DNA of 64,000 bases from Gorsachius magnificus (lineage: Eukaryota > Chordata > Aves > Pelecaniformes > Ardeidae): positions 107,021,265 to 107,085,264 of the forward strand of contig CM067081.1 in NCBI GenBank assembly GCA_034008185.1. Direction: 5' to 3'. This document shows, piece by piece, positions 39,717 to 51,614 of this stretch. Position numbers and translations under genes: made by a program. The stretch's first letter is position 1, and the number at the start of each line of letters is the position of its first letter. The notes beneath the pieces were generated by a model that searched no databases, had not been told where the DNA came from, and was given only the letters and a program-made list of their open reading frames with translations.

Positions 39717-40208
39717 TGTTGCCCAACGCACAGCTCCCCAAACATAGTAAGAACAATTAAATGTCCTAGCAAGGTTACTCCTCAAGGTTGAGAGATTCCT
39801 TACCACAAGAGATTCTCAATAAGTGGCTAACAGCATGCTAACTCTGAAATCTTAGCTAAGTGATATAAAGGATTGATTGCGTGCATATAAACCTTTAGAC
39901 ATAAACTGTTGACCAAGTCTGGGACTAGGACTGGATCCAGCTGCACCTAGACTCCTCTCTGAGGAAGGAGTTTAGAAAGCAAGGGGATCTTTTCTGAACC
40001 TGACGATGCAATGGGAGGGTCTCTCTGACAGTCTTGTCTGACCCTGTCCTCTGTGCAGTAAATAACCAAGCATACCTTGCCATTGAATCTTATAAACTAT
40101 TGCCGCATTTACCACTGAACTTTGTTAACTCATGGTTTTACAATAAACGCTATTTTTTGCCTCCCTCTCACTCCACCTGCAACACCTTGTCAGAGTAGTA
40201 GGCAACCA
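39717..40208 (+). mobile_element. Probable solo LTR, family B
   Basis: About 490 bases with LTR organisation. The ends form an imperfect inverted repeat (TGTTGCC at 39717, GGCAACCA at 40201-40208). TATA-like boxes lie at 39864-39869 and 39886-39891. A polyadenylation signal AATAAA at 40142-40147 is followed by a T-rich then C/T-rich stretch, as in an R/U5 boundary. No flanking duplication was found and no internal retroviral sequence adjoins. It does not resemble the family A LTRs or the provirus LTRs in this window. I infer an ERV solo LTR. The exact ends are uncertain. Confidence 0.55.
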
Positions 40209-42220
40209 TCACTAAGTCATTAACCACACCAGCCCTAGCAATCGCCGTATAAGAGACCAGCTTGAGGAACCAGAACTCTGGTCCAGCTCTTGTATTGACT
40301 GAGAACTATAATCACAGGAGTGAGAGATCCTGAAACCACAAAGCACAAGATGTTTGAGCCCTTTACTCTCTTGATTTTGAAACCATAATCTATCACATTG
40401 TGATTCAGCATTCAGGTTCATTTGTTTTTAAAAAATGGTGTCATAAAGAGTTTGCTACAGCCTGAGTCCAAAAAGAGTGCCATCCAATTTAATAAGCACC
40501 TTAGACTTTAAAGAGGTGATACTCAAAGTTACTGCTGTAAGACATGAGACTGAGTCAGAAGTCAGCACTGTTCTAAAACCACTTTGTCTAATTAAGACTC
40601 AGGAGGAAGTGTAAAATGAAAATGGGTAGAGTTGGGTAAGAGCAAAGTAGGGTGATTTTTAAAGACTGAAGTGTAATAGTAGTGACATTTTAGTTAAATA
40701 AAATCATCTGAGCTCTCTGTACTTGTTCAGTTCCTTACAACATATTCATTTGAAAGCTCTCTGTACTCTCCCTTTGTCAGACTGAAGCCAGAACAGATGA
40801 CTCACATCCTGCACTAGGAGCACTGTTTAGGATAAAACAGGCTATCTTCACTAGTGAGGTGTAAAGGTTTTATTCGTTTAATCTTTTCATGTAAGATTAA
40901 CTCAAGCAATACTTCCCAGCTTCAACAACCTGAAACCCACATCGTATACTAGCATGAGGTTCTGATAAGATGATTCTATCATGCACACATAGCTCATTAA
41001 TTATAATTTGGCTTCAGTCTTTGCCTTGATTTGGCCATCATATTGTTTTATTCTACGTACTCCTGTGATGATCCAGTAGTTTTAAGCTCAGCACCTTGTT
41101 TCTTTTATCTTTTTATTTTTACTTATTACTCTATAATAAAGCACATAAACCAATTCAAATTCCCAGTTCCCAATGTGGGACCACAGTTCTGAGGACTAAG
41201 GTGAATTTGGGGAGTTATCTGATTGCCACTTGGCCCTCTTCCTAAATTATACCCGCTGTTTCTCACAGTTGAGTTTTAGATGATTACATATTCAGACTGC
41301 TACCAGGCTGGGCTCTAAACATTACAAGGTGATGAATGCCCTCAGTTCCCACCTCCCACCTCTTCTGCTGCAAAATGCAGAAATACCAATTCTATTTAAC
41401 AGAAACAACAACCAAAAACAAAACAAAAAAACCCAAACCAAAACAACACACCCCCCCTTAAAGACTATTTGTTTACATTTGGGAAGGAAGGAGAGGAGAG
41501 GAAGGAGCAAGTCCCATCCCAGACTAATTGGTATCACAAAGAGGCGCACTCTCACAGTGTGCTGAAGACCTAGGTTCGAGATCCTTAACTGCTTCAAGCA
41601 CAGCTCTTCTCATTCAGGCTCTCACAATTAATATATTATATAGCTCAAATAGGTCAGGAGGAGGGAGAGAGATGAACAGGCAGATGGGTGGATTCAGAGG
41701 CCTGGTGAAAGGGCACTTATTATTTTTTGACCAATTCCATTGCAGAGGCTCCTTATTTCAAGCACAATTTCATGCAACAGTGCAAGTACCACCATCCAGC
41801 TGCTGACATCCTGCTTCCAGGTGGCTGAAGAGGGGTGGCATATGCTATCAGGCCCAAAGAGTTGGCTTTTCTACATGATCATGTCAGACTATTAACCTCA
41901 TGGTGGTGTCACTGGTAAGTAACTGTACCACTAAGTCTTGTATGTCTCCTGTGTGAGTCTCAGCAGGGCCCAAAAAGTCTGACCCCAAAATGCCAGACTA
42001 CAGCTACTAGAACTGCAGTACTACAGGCAAAGTCCAGGAGAGCCTGGCTCCTGCTCCCACCTGTGCAGCCAACAGAGGGGACCACGGGAGGTGCATGCAG
42101 GTTCCGTGGCAGAGAGGCGGGGTCACACAGCTCCTTCTCATATTAACTCATATTATCTGTGAGAGGGGAAGCATGAGGGAATGAGTGTAGAAGGCCAAGA
42201 CTTGACCTGTAGCTACACTA
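40209..42220. other. Noncoding DNA, no recognised gene
   Basis: AT-rich to about 41900 with an A/C-rich simple stretch at 41400-41455 (AAACAAAA words, then CACCCCCCCTT). GC rises from about 41900. Confidence 0.45.
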
Positions 42221-42370
42221 GCAAGATAATAACATGAGAAATTGCAGTGCATTACAGAGAGCAAAGAGGAGTGCAGCAGCTGGCCAGCCTTGGCCAGTGA
42301 CTGCATTAACAAGACAGCAACACGAGAAATGGCAGAAATGGGAAACATTAGAGATAGCAAAGTGGGGTGG
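42221..42370. repeat. Diverged tandem repeat, period about 88 bp
   Basis: The segment 42221-42273 (GCAAGATAATAACATGAGAA...) resembles 42308-42370 (AACAAGACAGCAACACGAGA...) with substitutions and small indels. Both carry GAGAAATxGCAG and AGAGA/GAxAGCAAAG words. It is probably an old internal duplication in an unidentified element spanning about 41900-42800. Confidence 0.5.
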
Positions 42371-43766
42371 TAGCTTCACAGAGTTGCTGACCCAAGGCAG
42401 TAATTGCCAGGGCAACCCTGGAACACATACTGAATAAGGGTGTAAAAATAGAATAAACAGGGCACGAGGTGTTTATTTGGGAAGGCAAGAGGATGTTAAA
42501 GAGCAAGAACTTTGGAAACGAAAAAGAAGGAAAGGGAATTTAAGGGGTAGCAAACCATGTGATTCGGACTGACCAGGGACTGTCAGGCAGCCTGATGCCT
42601 AATTAGCACAGTGGAACAGGACAATGAACCTCTTGTGACTGTAGATGCATCTGATGTACAAACCGTGGGGTAGAGGGAGTGTAGGTGCTTTCCCTAATTT
42701 CAACAAGGGCACATCTGGCAGGGATGGACTGGACTCCCTAATCACCTTTGTTATGAGTGATGATAGCTAACAGTGCAGGGGAGGGCATTTTCACGGAAAA
42801 CTTACTGTTGAGTTAAGGAGATAAAATACAAATGCGAAGAAAGGGGAAGGTGGAGGTGTAGAAAAAATGGGTTTTAAGACATACACATCAGTCCAAAGGG
42901 TATTGATCTAGCCATAATCCTCAGTAATAACCATGGAAACTTAAAGGAAGTAAGCTAAGCAAGTTTAAGTTAACAAATAAATAACAAAGATTAATTCTTA
43001 ACAGGATTTCAATATTTCCCACCCTTCACCATCACCTCTGAAATCCCAGGAAGATTCAAAAATCACTACAGAAGGTTAATATAGAATTGTATAATCAATC
43101 ATCCTATGTCCATAATTGTCACCAAACATCCTTCAACTTCTCGAATGTAGTGCTAGCTCCTGGAATGACAATCTTTCCTGAAGAATCAGTGAGCCCCTTT
43201 CTAATCTAAAAAGTAATTTGCTCTCCATTCCATTGTCTATGTATCTTTTTTTGTCTGGACATACTTTAAGGGTAGTCCAGTTAACAGCTAAGTGACAAAG
43301 AAGAAAACATATTTATGACTTGCCTATTTACAGTCTGATCTATAGCAAAAAAAAAATAATAAATTGGGAGAATATGTAGGTATAACTCTACTGTTTTAGA
43401 AAGACTCAGAGTCATCAAGGAAGTGCATTTTTACCAAGGTATTCTATAACATAATGAATTTTTATTTTATTTTATCTATTAAAATCCTAATGACATGTTA
43501 GATGGAAGTTTGAGTACTTCAGGTATATCTTAGGATGTCCAAAATTCAGTTAATTAACTTTCTTTGCAAACAGAATATATGATCATGATGCTTTAGGGAA
43601 ACAGTTTTAGCTCTGAAGACTATTTGCTTTCAATGCAATACAGCCGGTCCAGAGCAGTATCACATTAAAACTTGTCTGTGAACAGAAATATAGACATTTC
43701 CAAAGACAACTGTCAAAGGAAAAGAAGGACAGAATTACTCACAATGTAAGCTTATGTTGGTACCTG
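42371..43766. other. Noncoding DNA, no recognised gene
   Basis: Moderate GC to about 42800, then AT-rich. The first part may be the rest of an old unclassified transposable element. Confidence 0.4.
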
Positions 43767-43770
43767 ATAT
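43767..43770. repeat. Target-site duplication ATAT (left)
   Basis: ATAT abuts the LTR start at 43771 and recurs at 44357-44360. The motif is low-complexity, so this is weaker evidence than the CATT pair. Confidence 0.6.
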
Positions 43771-44356
43771 TGAGAGAAGGGGTTAAGGGAATCTTAGTAG
43801 ATAAGATGCTGCGTAATAATTGTCTAGATTGCTGTGTAGCTCAGAGAATCAAATTAATAGATAGTGCTCAAATGTGTCAAACTAACTGATGCAGGAAGAT
43901 TTATGTCTCCTTATGAAGGACAGTTCTTGATAACAACCACGAATTTGCCTTAAGAACTGGCTTAAACCGACCCTGCAGTTTGGGTAATAGCAAAGAAGCA
44001 ACTGAGTCTGTGCAAGAACAAGGGGTTACTAGCGGTGACGAAGAGGAGCCATCAGTCTTCATCTCCACGACCATCGACAATCACCACAAGGAGGCACTGA
44101 GCAAGCGCGGTAGGGAGGGACTTATGGAAATGACCTCCTGGAGCTAATTTTAATACAAAGCGGGACAGGTTATGCATATGTATAGGCATATTGGGAAACT
44201 TCATGCATATGTAACACTTTGCTACATATAAACAGGACAAGTTGCCATGTGGAGGTGCGCACGACTTTGGTGGGACTACCCCCCGTGCTGCCCAATGCTG
44301 AATAAACATGCCTACTTTACAGTCTTACAGATTTTGGAGTCTGTGTCCGCACATCA
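43771..44356 (+). mobile_element. Solo LTR, family A (plus orientation)
   Basis: A 586-bp LTR starting TGAGAGAAGGGGTTAAGGGA and ending CCGCACATCA. It is the plus-strand counterpart of the copy at 28602-29170. A TATA box lies at 44227-44232 and a polyadenylation signal AATAAA at 44301-44306. The duplicated ATAT at 43767-43770 and 44357-44360 marks its own integration, so the pair arose by two insertions and not by segmental duplication. It carries roughly 35 extra bases near 43935-43972 and lacks about 15 near 43875 relative to the other copy. No internal retroviral sequence adjoins it. Confidence 0.88.
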
Positions 44357-44360
44357 ATAT
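44357..44360. repeat. Target-site duplication ATAT (right)
   Basis: Right-hand copy of the ATAT duplication. Confidence 0.6.
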
Positions 44361-47300
44361 GTTACATGTGACTCAGTTTAAAAAAAAATATGATTAACTT
44401 AATTCCTCAAGAAAACACCCTACACAGAAAGGAAGACAAAAAAAATGGGAGGAAATATGATAAAAAGAGGTGGTGGAGCCTTTGTGAGGGAACCAGGGAA
44501 ATGTCTGGCTGAAGGAAGAGGTAAGGACCAAGGGAGGAACTGGAAGACAAAGTCAGGCTGCCTAGTAAGACAAGGTTAAACCCACTGGCAACAGTGAGTA
44601 AATCAAAAGACAAAAGTTAAATTAAATGGCAGAGTGAGTTAATGAAAGACAATAAAACAGAAAAAAATGGCAACAGTAATTAATGGCAGCACAACTCAGT
44701 CAGATAGTCAAATGGCAGGAAAAGATTAAAAATTGGCAATGCTTATCAGCAACAGATGACATGTAGACTGTGTGGAGAATCCAGAAGATGACTTTTGTAC
44801 AAATGCTGCAATATCTTTTTGTAGGAGGCTAGGAAAGTTCTTCCCTGGAGCCCAGCACAGCTTGAAGGAGCCAGAGATGGCTGCAGCTTTGTGCCTACTG
44901 TAGCTGTGCACCACGGCCCACCCCAAAAATACTGCACAAACACAGCTCTGCTGTGGGGGCTTGATGCTTATTCCTCCGGGGAACAGGAGAGGTGAGGGGG
45001 TGAACTCACTCTCTTGGGCACCATTTTACAACTGACTGCAGTGCTGCAAACAAGACCTGTCTCAGCCTCTCTCATGAAGCTAGGCTGCACTTATTTATAC
45101 AGCACTTTACTGCTAACAGGAAAAGGACTGTGAGTCTTCACAGGGTATGCAGCAACCAAGGTTTCGTTTTCTTCCAGGAGATTAGAGTGATGTGTACCAC
45201 ACACTACCTGCACCAACCACTGTAATAATATGAAAATAGAAATTAAAAATAGGTTTAATTAACTATTTATTTATTCATTCATTCATTCTGTGGCCTACAA
45301 ACAGCACCTCAGAGTAGCCTTCTGTATTTTGGCTGTAGCTGACAGTGTTCATAAAATATCCACACAACCCTTTAGGGAAGGAAAACCACCAAATAACATT
45401 TCTGATTTGGAAAAAAGTTATTTGAAAAACAGTACCATATTCCTTATTTTTCCCCTATTTTTTAATCTGGTTACAAAGGTATAGCCTTCCCATCTAGCCT
45501 GTGAGAACTTAATTTCTATAAGAGCTACTGGTGAAAAATTTTGAAAGCCTGTTGAAAGGCCAAGTACACAAAAAACACTGTCTTTCCTATCAGCATGCTT
45601 TTGACTACAGTAAAAACCATTAAGAGGCTTGCGAGCAAGGAGTTACTCTACAAAAAGTGCATTTGTTGTTCCCAGCCTGTTGAATTATTTATACTTCCAT
45701 TCATTGTTTTTTTATAGTTTCCACCAACTTGCTTGAAACCATGACAGTTGCAAAAGCAAAGCCAACAGAGCCATAGTACACTAGCAGTGGGTTGCAGTCA
45801 AGCAGAATATTATTACTCATCTCATGTTTTCTAACCTTTGTAACAAAAAGTGAGACAAAACATAGGATGATTTTTTTTAAGAAGAAAACTCTAATATATC
45901 AGCAAAATGCATTAACTGCCATCCTCTGTAACTAAATAAGGGCTTCCTACACACCAAGAACTGCAGAAAGCCAAAGATACAGAATTGAACACAGGAAAAA
46001 GAGATCCAGATTTTCTGCCTAGTGAGGTCTCATGACCAACACTTCCATCACAGATTGTGCCCTTCGGTACTTCCTATTCAAGGGTGTGAACCTCATCTAT
46101 AAAACCATCAGTCAGTCAGTACTTTGATACATGCACTGCAGTGACCTTGTATGCATCGAAGAAGCACATACTCATCTAGCACAACGAAGCTTAATAAATT
46201 CTGGTCTAATTATAATGAACATTGATGCAAACTATCCTCATTCAAGGTGACACGTTTGAGAAATGAGTGATGAGAGGAGACTGGAGTGGACGAGGGTCAG
46301 GGTCTGATCGGCTTCAGAACAGCTGGTAAAGACACACCTGTTAGTTAACCCTACATCAGAAAGGATTCAGAAAACAATAGGAAAGCTTACCAGGTCATAA
46401 GGATAGTTAAGATGAAATAGTTTAAAAGGGGTGTGATAATCACGTGTCTAATTTGCCTTTTCCAGGAATCTGGATATTATTGAACCACTGCTGTGTCAAC
46501 AAGGATCTTTACATTAAAGCTTGTTCCAAGATTAAGAGATGACAGACAGTACTTTAAAGTTACAAGTTCATACAGACAATTATATTTGTATGACAGCATA
46601 GTTTGAGCTCCCCATCCTTTAACTTAAAAATTAAAAAAGTCTAAAAGTGTTACACTGTAGGCCTGTTAAAGAAAGCAAAAATTACTAGCTGCACGTAATT
46701 ATGACTAGTATATCCTAGAGCTACCACAAAGATAGCAAAGTATGTCTTAGTTTTTCTAAAACACCTACAACTTTAAAAAGAAAGCCATAAATTATGAGAT
46801 TAGGTTGTAGAAATAAGTTATTTTTTAACATGAGAAATTTCAGCTGTATTTTTTAGTTAAAAAAAAAGTCAGAGCTATTTTCTTAAGCATTTGTTTACAC
46901 ACAAGCAAAAAAATGGCATTTTGATTAAGTAAAATATCTGTAAAAGTATCTGTATAATTAAAGCATCTATTATTTTCTTAAAAACAACACGTGTCTGCTG
47001 CAATACTAATTACTGTTCATTGAACAAGAAGGAAAATCCCTTAGACGTTTCTGACAACTGTGCTCAAACCATTATGCTAATAAAAATAAGACCTACACTT
47101 ACAAGATGCAACTATTTTTAAGCCAATGAAAATTAATTTGAAGCTGATTTTTTAACATTCAGAAGCTTCAAGTAAGAGTGGAGGACTTGCTCACCTGGGT
47201 GCAGATGCTCCACTGGAGCAAACTGACATAGCTACCCAACCACATGAGAACAATTTCAACAGCTGAGGACATCTCCCTTAGAGGTAAATACTGGAAAATA

Positions 47301-48905
47301 CTAAGACAGTTTTGAAGACACAGCGTTCCCATGACATTTCTCCATATTTACATTAAGACAACATTTCAAAGCTTAGCAATGCTTCTTTTCAAAATAACTG
47401 TCATATGCAAAAGCCACATGTAAATGAAAAAACATTTACTGTTTGGCTGAGACTTGAAATCCACCACCTCTAGTGGAAATTGGGAACGAAAATAAGCTGT
47501 TCTGAGTAAACTTAACCCTTGCATATCACCCAGAACCCTTCTTCTGTTTTCCTCAGTGTTCACTATAGTTTTGTGTAAATCTATATTGATTCGTAGATTG
47601 CACCTGAACTTATGAGTATTCTTTACCCAGAGCGCCTGCCAGAGGGACGGTTGTGTGTAATGAGTGCGTGCAAGGGGAAAACTGGAAGTACATTCCCAGT
47701 GAAATTTTAGGGCTCAAAGGAAACATCAAGTAGGAAGGGAGATGGAAAGACATAAAGCTTAGCCAACACCAATTTAAATGTGATTAAAAGGTTCACAAAT
47801 GATCATAGGAGCCACTCCACATGCAGACTTGAGAGCAGCAGACAGTAAAGCAGTGACAGAGAGTTAAGCTTAGTCTGATAATGGTAACCTCATCCAGCAG
47901 AAAAGTCACAAGGAAAAAAAAACACAGTACAAGGCTGAAGATGACAAAGTGGATGGGTGTTTTACATTTGTTGCATTTTCTGAGTCCCTAATTCAATATT
48001 TTTAGTGTACCAATAAAGTCTCACCTTATCTACACACATTTACTATAAAACTGGTTGTATATGTTGATGTTTATGAGTATAATGTAGAGTGTTCAAAAGC
48101 TCCACAAAAAGGCTGTTTTATTTCTGCTTGCTTTATGCTACTCCAAATAATAAAAATATTATTGCATCTATAATACAAATGTGATAGCAGCAGGGTGATT
48201 TTTTTAAAAAAATGGTATTTATATTCAGGATTCCTTTATGTCCCATATGCCTCTACACAGTAAACCAACAAACATTTTTCTCAAGCTCAAAGCCTGATTG
48301 GTTCTAAGAGAAAATAATGAGACGTGCCAGCTCATGTTCTCAAAAGTCAAAATTAGATTTTCTGCAGACATCCTCTTTGTTTTGAAGTTTAGTATACTAA
48401 CTACACTACACTAAGGAGAAAATAAAGTCAGCCATGGACTTGTATCAAAAGATGAAGGGTCTCTGAACTGTTAATTCGTGCCTGCAACTTGTAGTATTAT
48501 TTTTTTATTACAGTAAAGTCTTTTTAGGCAGAGGTTTCATTAGTCTTTATTGTTTCAGCTTTTGACGCGGTGAGGCATTATGTTTTGGCCTATTGTTTCC
48601 TTTGAAAGAATATCTTGAAAATGCATGACACTGTTGTTTCTCATACAAACTCATGAAGTGAACAATACGGTGAAATCACTTTTCAGTATGATGATGGCAC
48701 TTAAAACTCCAATCTTGAACATTTAAACTTGCTGCATAATACACTCACAAGCCTGGGATTATAATACATGCATTTTCTCTTGTCATTAACTACAACTTGG
48801 TTCCATTTATGCTAATGTGAGCTGGACATAACCCTTAAATAATTATTTTCACTTTCTTCTCTGTGACATTGAGATGATACCCATGTATTTTACTTGGAGA
48901 ATGGC
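44361..48905. other. Noncoding DNA, no recognised gene
   Basis: Mostly AT-rich. From 44550 to 44760 AAATGGCA-type words recur irregularly, which could be a decayed repeat. No RNA gene or plausible coding frame was seen. Confidence 0.45.
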
Positions 48906-48910
48906 ATAAT

Positions 48911-49293
48911 TGAGACCTCACCTAGAGTACTGCGTCCAGCTCTGGAGCCCTCAGCACAAGAAGGACATGGAACTGTTGGAGCGGGTCCAGAGGAGGGCTA
49001 CAAAAATGATCCGAGGGCTGGAGCACCTCTCTTATGAGGACAGGCTGAGAGAGTTGGGCTTGTTCAGCCTGGAGAAGAGAAGGCTGCGGGGAGACCTGAT
49101 TACGGCCTTTCAGTATCTAAAGGGGGCCTATAGGAAAGATGGGGAAAATCTTTTTAGTAGGGCCAGCTGTGAGAGGACAAGGGGTAATGGTTTTAAACTA
49201 AAACAGGGTAGGTTTAGACTAGATATAAGGAGGAAATTCTTTACAACGAGGGTGGTGAAACACTGGAACGGGTTGCCCAGAGAGGTGGTGTAG
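48911..49293 (+). pseudogene. CR1 ORF2 C-terminal fragment
   Basis: An open frame covering the last part of the CR1 reverse-transcriptase protein: [20 protein letters not shown], then [39 protein letters not shown] and [18 protein letters not shown], in that order. There is no endonuclease or catalytic domain because of 5' truncation. A TAG follows PREVV, and the frame after it still reads CR1-like sequence ([19 protein letters not shown]), so the stop is premature by about 20 codons. The protein is non-functional. Confidence 0.9.
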
Positions 49294-49445
49294 GCGCCAT
49301 CCCTGGGAACATTCAAGGCCAGGTTGGATGGGGCTCTGAGCAACCTGATCTAGTTAGCGGTGTCCCTGGTCACTGCAGGGGGGTTGGACTAGATGACCTC
49401 TAGGGGTCCCTTCCAACCCAAAACATTCTATGATTCTATGATTCT
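48911..49445 (+). mobile_element. CR1 LINE, 5'-truncated, about 535 bp
   Basis: Starts at TGAGACCTCACCTAGAGTAC in the reverse-transcriptase C-terminal region, continues through the 3' untranslated region (GGGGTTGGACTAGATGACCT, CCCTTCCAACCC) and ends in ATTCTATG repeats. ATAAT occurs at 48906-48910 and 49446-49450 and may be a short target duplication, though CR1 duplications are usually weak. High similarity to 31475-32255 indicates the same or a closely related subfamily. Confidence 0.93.
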
Positions 49446-50329
49446 ATAATAGAAACTTATCAGCACATTTTAAATGCTGAGTTTTCAATACATTTTTCCT
49501 ATATATTATTTTTCATATATGACATGAATAAGGCCAGAGTGTAATAGGAACACATAATAAACTGCTCTTTTTTTCCTCATTTTTCCTCTTCTAAAATTCT
49601 TTGGAAAAGAAAAAAAATGCAAAAAGAATAAGGAAACCCCGTGTAACACAGTATACAGAAAGAAAAAAAACTGTTTAGTGTGTGTTAATAAGAAATATAG
49701 AATCTCTTCATGATTACATTATCTACATAAGCTGGAATCCTTAGTACATTTGCACTTTAGAAGAACGATCTACAGTACTTAATACTATTTTTCCATTAGT
49801 ATATGTGACTACTTCTGTCTTTCCTCCTTCAGAACAAATCTAAAACTTCTCAAGTACAAATCACCAAAAAACAAACATGAAGAGAGAGTATGTCTAGGAA
49901 AGACCTATGGCTGAAAGTTTCTAGAATGATTTGCCACAAAGAAACATAGGATTTCTAGGGTGTGTGAATTCTAGTTAGTTACAAAAAAGTTATGTGGGGG
50001 CAGTAGACATAGGGTACTTTGGTCAGAGAAACCTCTGTGTTTAGTTCTGCTAGTTGGCAGCCTGAAGCTGCTGTAGATGTAACTCTATTGTTGTTCTACT
50101 GCAGATAAATAAATTATCGTGCGGCAGAGTCATGTACCCTTAACACTAGTTACAGAGTCTGTCTTTTTTGGTTCAATGAATATTTAGTTATACATAATAC
50201 ATGAGTAGAAATATAGGAGAGAAAACATACAGACATGCATAGTAAGGAAGTACACAAACAGGCAAAATTGGCCAAAGGACTACTGCACATGCCTGCACCC
50301 TTTCTGTGTCATGATAGAGCAGAGCACAG
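49446..50329. other. AT-rich noncoding DNA
   Basis: No gene or repeat is recognised. Confidence 0.5.
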
Positions 50330-50690
50330 CTAACAGGCAGTCCACAGCCTCTGCTCCTCGGGCAGCAGTTTTCTAGCCTTTTCTATCCTTCCTGGGAACA
50401 ACTTCCGGGATTTTTGGAGGACCCTGAGAACACCTGAAGACCTCCAGAGTGCCTGCCTCTTCTGGGCGAGGATAGCTACAGAAGGCTGTCACCACTGGCG
50501 AGCACCGGCAGCAGATGAGGCTGCTGAGCACTGCACAGTGGTGACACCCTGCAGGGCACGGTCCCCAGCATCCCCTGGAGCAGCAGCTGTCTCCGCTACC
50601 CCAGCTACCCAACACTGCAGAGAGCTTGACTCAGCTAAGCTCCCAAGGGAAGATCAGACCTCCAGGTTTAGGACTGCAGGAAGTGCATGG
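50330..50690. other. GC-rich block next to CR1
   Basis: About 360 bases of CAG/CTG-rich, GC-rich sequence immediately upstream of the old CR1. It could be part of the same or another decayed element. Overlapping frames on both strands are products of composition. I assign no function. Confidence 0.35.
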
Positions 50691-50879
50691 GGATATAATT
50701 GGAGTGAATCCAGCAACGGGCCGCTAAAATGATTAAGAGACTGGAATATCTGATATACGAAGCGAGGCTGGGACATTTGGGACTGTTCAGCCTGGAGCTG
50801 AACAGTACTCAAGGGCAATTTTATCAGTGTGAGGGTGGTCGAACACTAGAACAGGTTGCCTGGAGATGATGTTGAGTCT
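50691..50879 (+). mobile_element. Old CR1 LINE, left half (split by provirus)
   Basis: CAACGGGCCGCTAAAATGAT, GAGGCTGGGACATTTGGGAC, TGTTCAGCCTGGAG and GTGAGGGTGGTCGAACACTA follow the CR1 ORF2/3' region in order but with many changes. The match stops at 50879, where the proviral LTR begins, and resumes at 55800 with the next part of CR1. This copy therefore predates the provirus. Confidence 0.8.
50875..50879. repeat. Target-site duplication AGTCT (left)
   Basis: AGTCT directly before the 5' LTR recurs exactly at 55800-55804 directly after the 3' LTR. Confidence 0.9.
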
Positions 50880-51144
50880 TGTGGGAGACTGAATAGCCCG
50901 CTAATTGTCTCAAAGCTTGCTCCTTTGTGTGCTTATCTGCGAAGATCAGCATTGCCACAGGCAAGGTAGTTTGCAGGCTTGCTGAAGCAGCGGACCATCG
51001 CCCAGGCGGGGCCACCTACCCACCAGGGCTTGCAATTTGCTGCCACTTAAAGCGTGCGAGCAGAACCCTGCCCCCGCCCAGCAATAACACCGGCCGCCAA
51101 AGGTAAAGAGCGCGAAACGTATGCGCATGTGCTGGGCTGCGCTG

Positions 51145-51152
51145 TATAAAAA
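51145..51152 (+). promoter_or_regulatory. TATA box of proviral 5' LTR
   Basis: TATAAAAA follows the GTATGCGCATGTGCTGGGCTG block that both LTRs share. It is the likely core promoter for proviral transcription. Present activity is unknown. Confidence 0.75.
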
Positions 51153-51415
51153 AGGCCGCAGTCTCAGATTGCGTGGGAGATTATTGAAGACTGTAGGTGC
51201 TATCACGGACCTCGTGTGAGAGCCCCGAACACCCTGTGTGACCACCGACCCCGCGTGTGTGCTCACCCACCGCCGCAGGCCCCAGAAGCACGGACCCCCG
51301 GGACGCCACGGATCCATGGCATGTCTGCGCTCTTCTACCCGCACCTCTCGCTTAATTTTGCATCTTCCCTTACTTCCTTTCCTATCGCTGCTTTCTCTCT
51401 TTCCCTCGAACAATT

Positions 51416-51421
51416 AATAAA
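51416..51421 (+). terminator. Polyadenylation signal of 5' LTR
   Basis: AATAAA within TTAATAAACGGGTGG, a context identical in the 3' LTR. Confidence 0.75.
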
Positions 51422-51594
51422 CGGGTGGGCCTACGGCATCTGGCCACGTCTGTGTCTTAATCTCGCTTGAAGGGATCGAACGTGAAAGGAGAGGTTGGTC
51501 CAGCCGCCCCTCGCCTCCCAGACTCGTCTGAGGCCGGCTAGAAAGCAAGGGGGCCTTCCTCTCATCCAAACAGAATTGGATCCTAACATTAAAT

Positions 51595-51614
51595 TGGCGT
51601 CACGGACAGGATCC
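51595..51614 (+). other. Primer-binding site
   Basis: TGGCGTCACGGACAGGAT begins six bases after the 5' LTR end. TGG is complementary to the CCA tail of a tRNA. I cannot assign the tRNA with confidence: it is not the standard proline, lysine, tryptophan, arginine or leucine site as I know them. The spacing of six bases is a little longer than usual. Confidence 0.7.

Larger units (their letters stand above)
50880..51588 (+). repeat. Proviral 5' LTR
   Basis: 709 bp from TGTGGGAGACTGAATAGCCC to GGATCCTAACA. TATA box TATAAAAA at 51145-51152, polyadenylation signal AATAAA at 51416-51421. These place transcription start near 51175 and the R/U5 boundary shortly after 51421. It matches the 3' LTR in U3, TATA region and U5, but the intervening parts differ by substitutions and indels, and this copy is GC- and CpG-richer. 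Confidence 0.93.

Noticed and set aside
41565..41600. GGTTCGAGATCC as a tRNA T-arm
   Set aside because: The stems do not pair and no D-arm, anticodon arm or acceptor stem is found around it.
44052..44309. 85-codon antisense frame in the family A LTR
   Set aside because: It lies entirely within a noncoding LTR and is not kept in the same form in the sister copy.
28598..44360. The two family A LTRs as the two ends of one provirus
   Set aside because: They are in opposite orientation, each has its own 4-bp duplication, and the DNA between contains no retroviral genes.
50946..51413. 155-codon antisense frame in the proviral 5' LTR
   Set aside because: GC-rich LTR sequence keeps antisense frames open by composition. 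The frame is absent from the 3' LTR.
51216..51470. Plus-strand frame within the 5' LTR R/U5 region
   Set aside because: It spans the TATA-to-poly(A) region of an LTR, which is not coding in this kind of element, and diverges freely in the 3' LTR.
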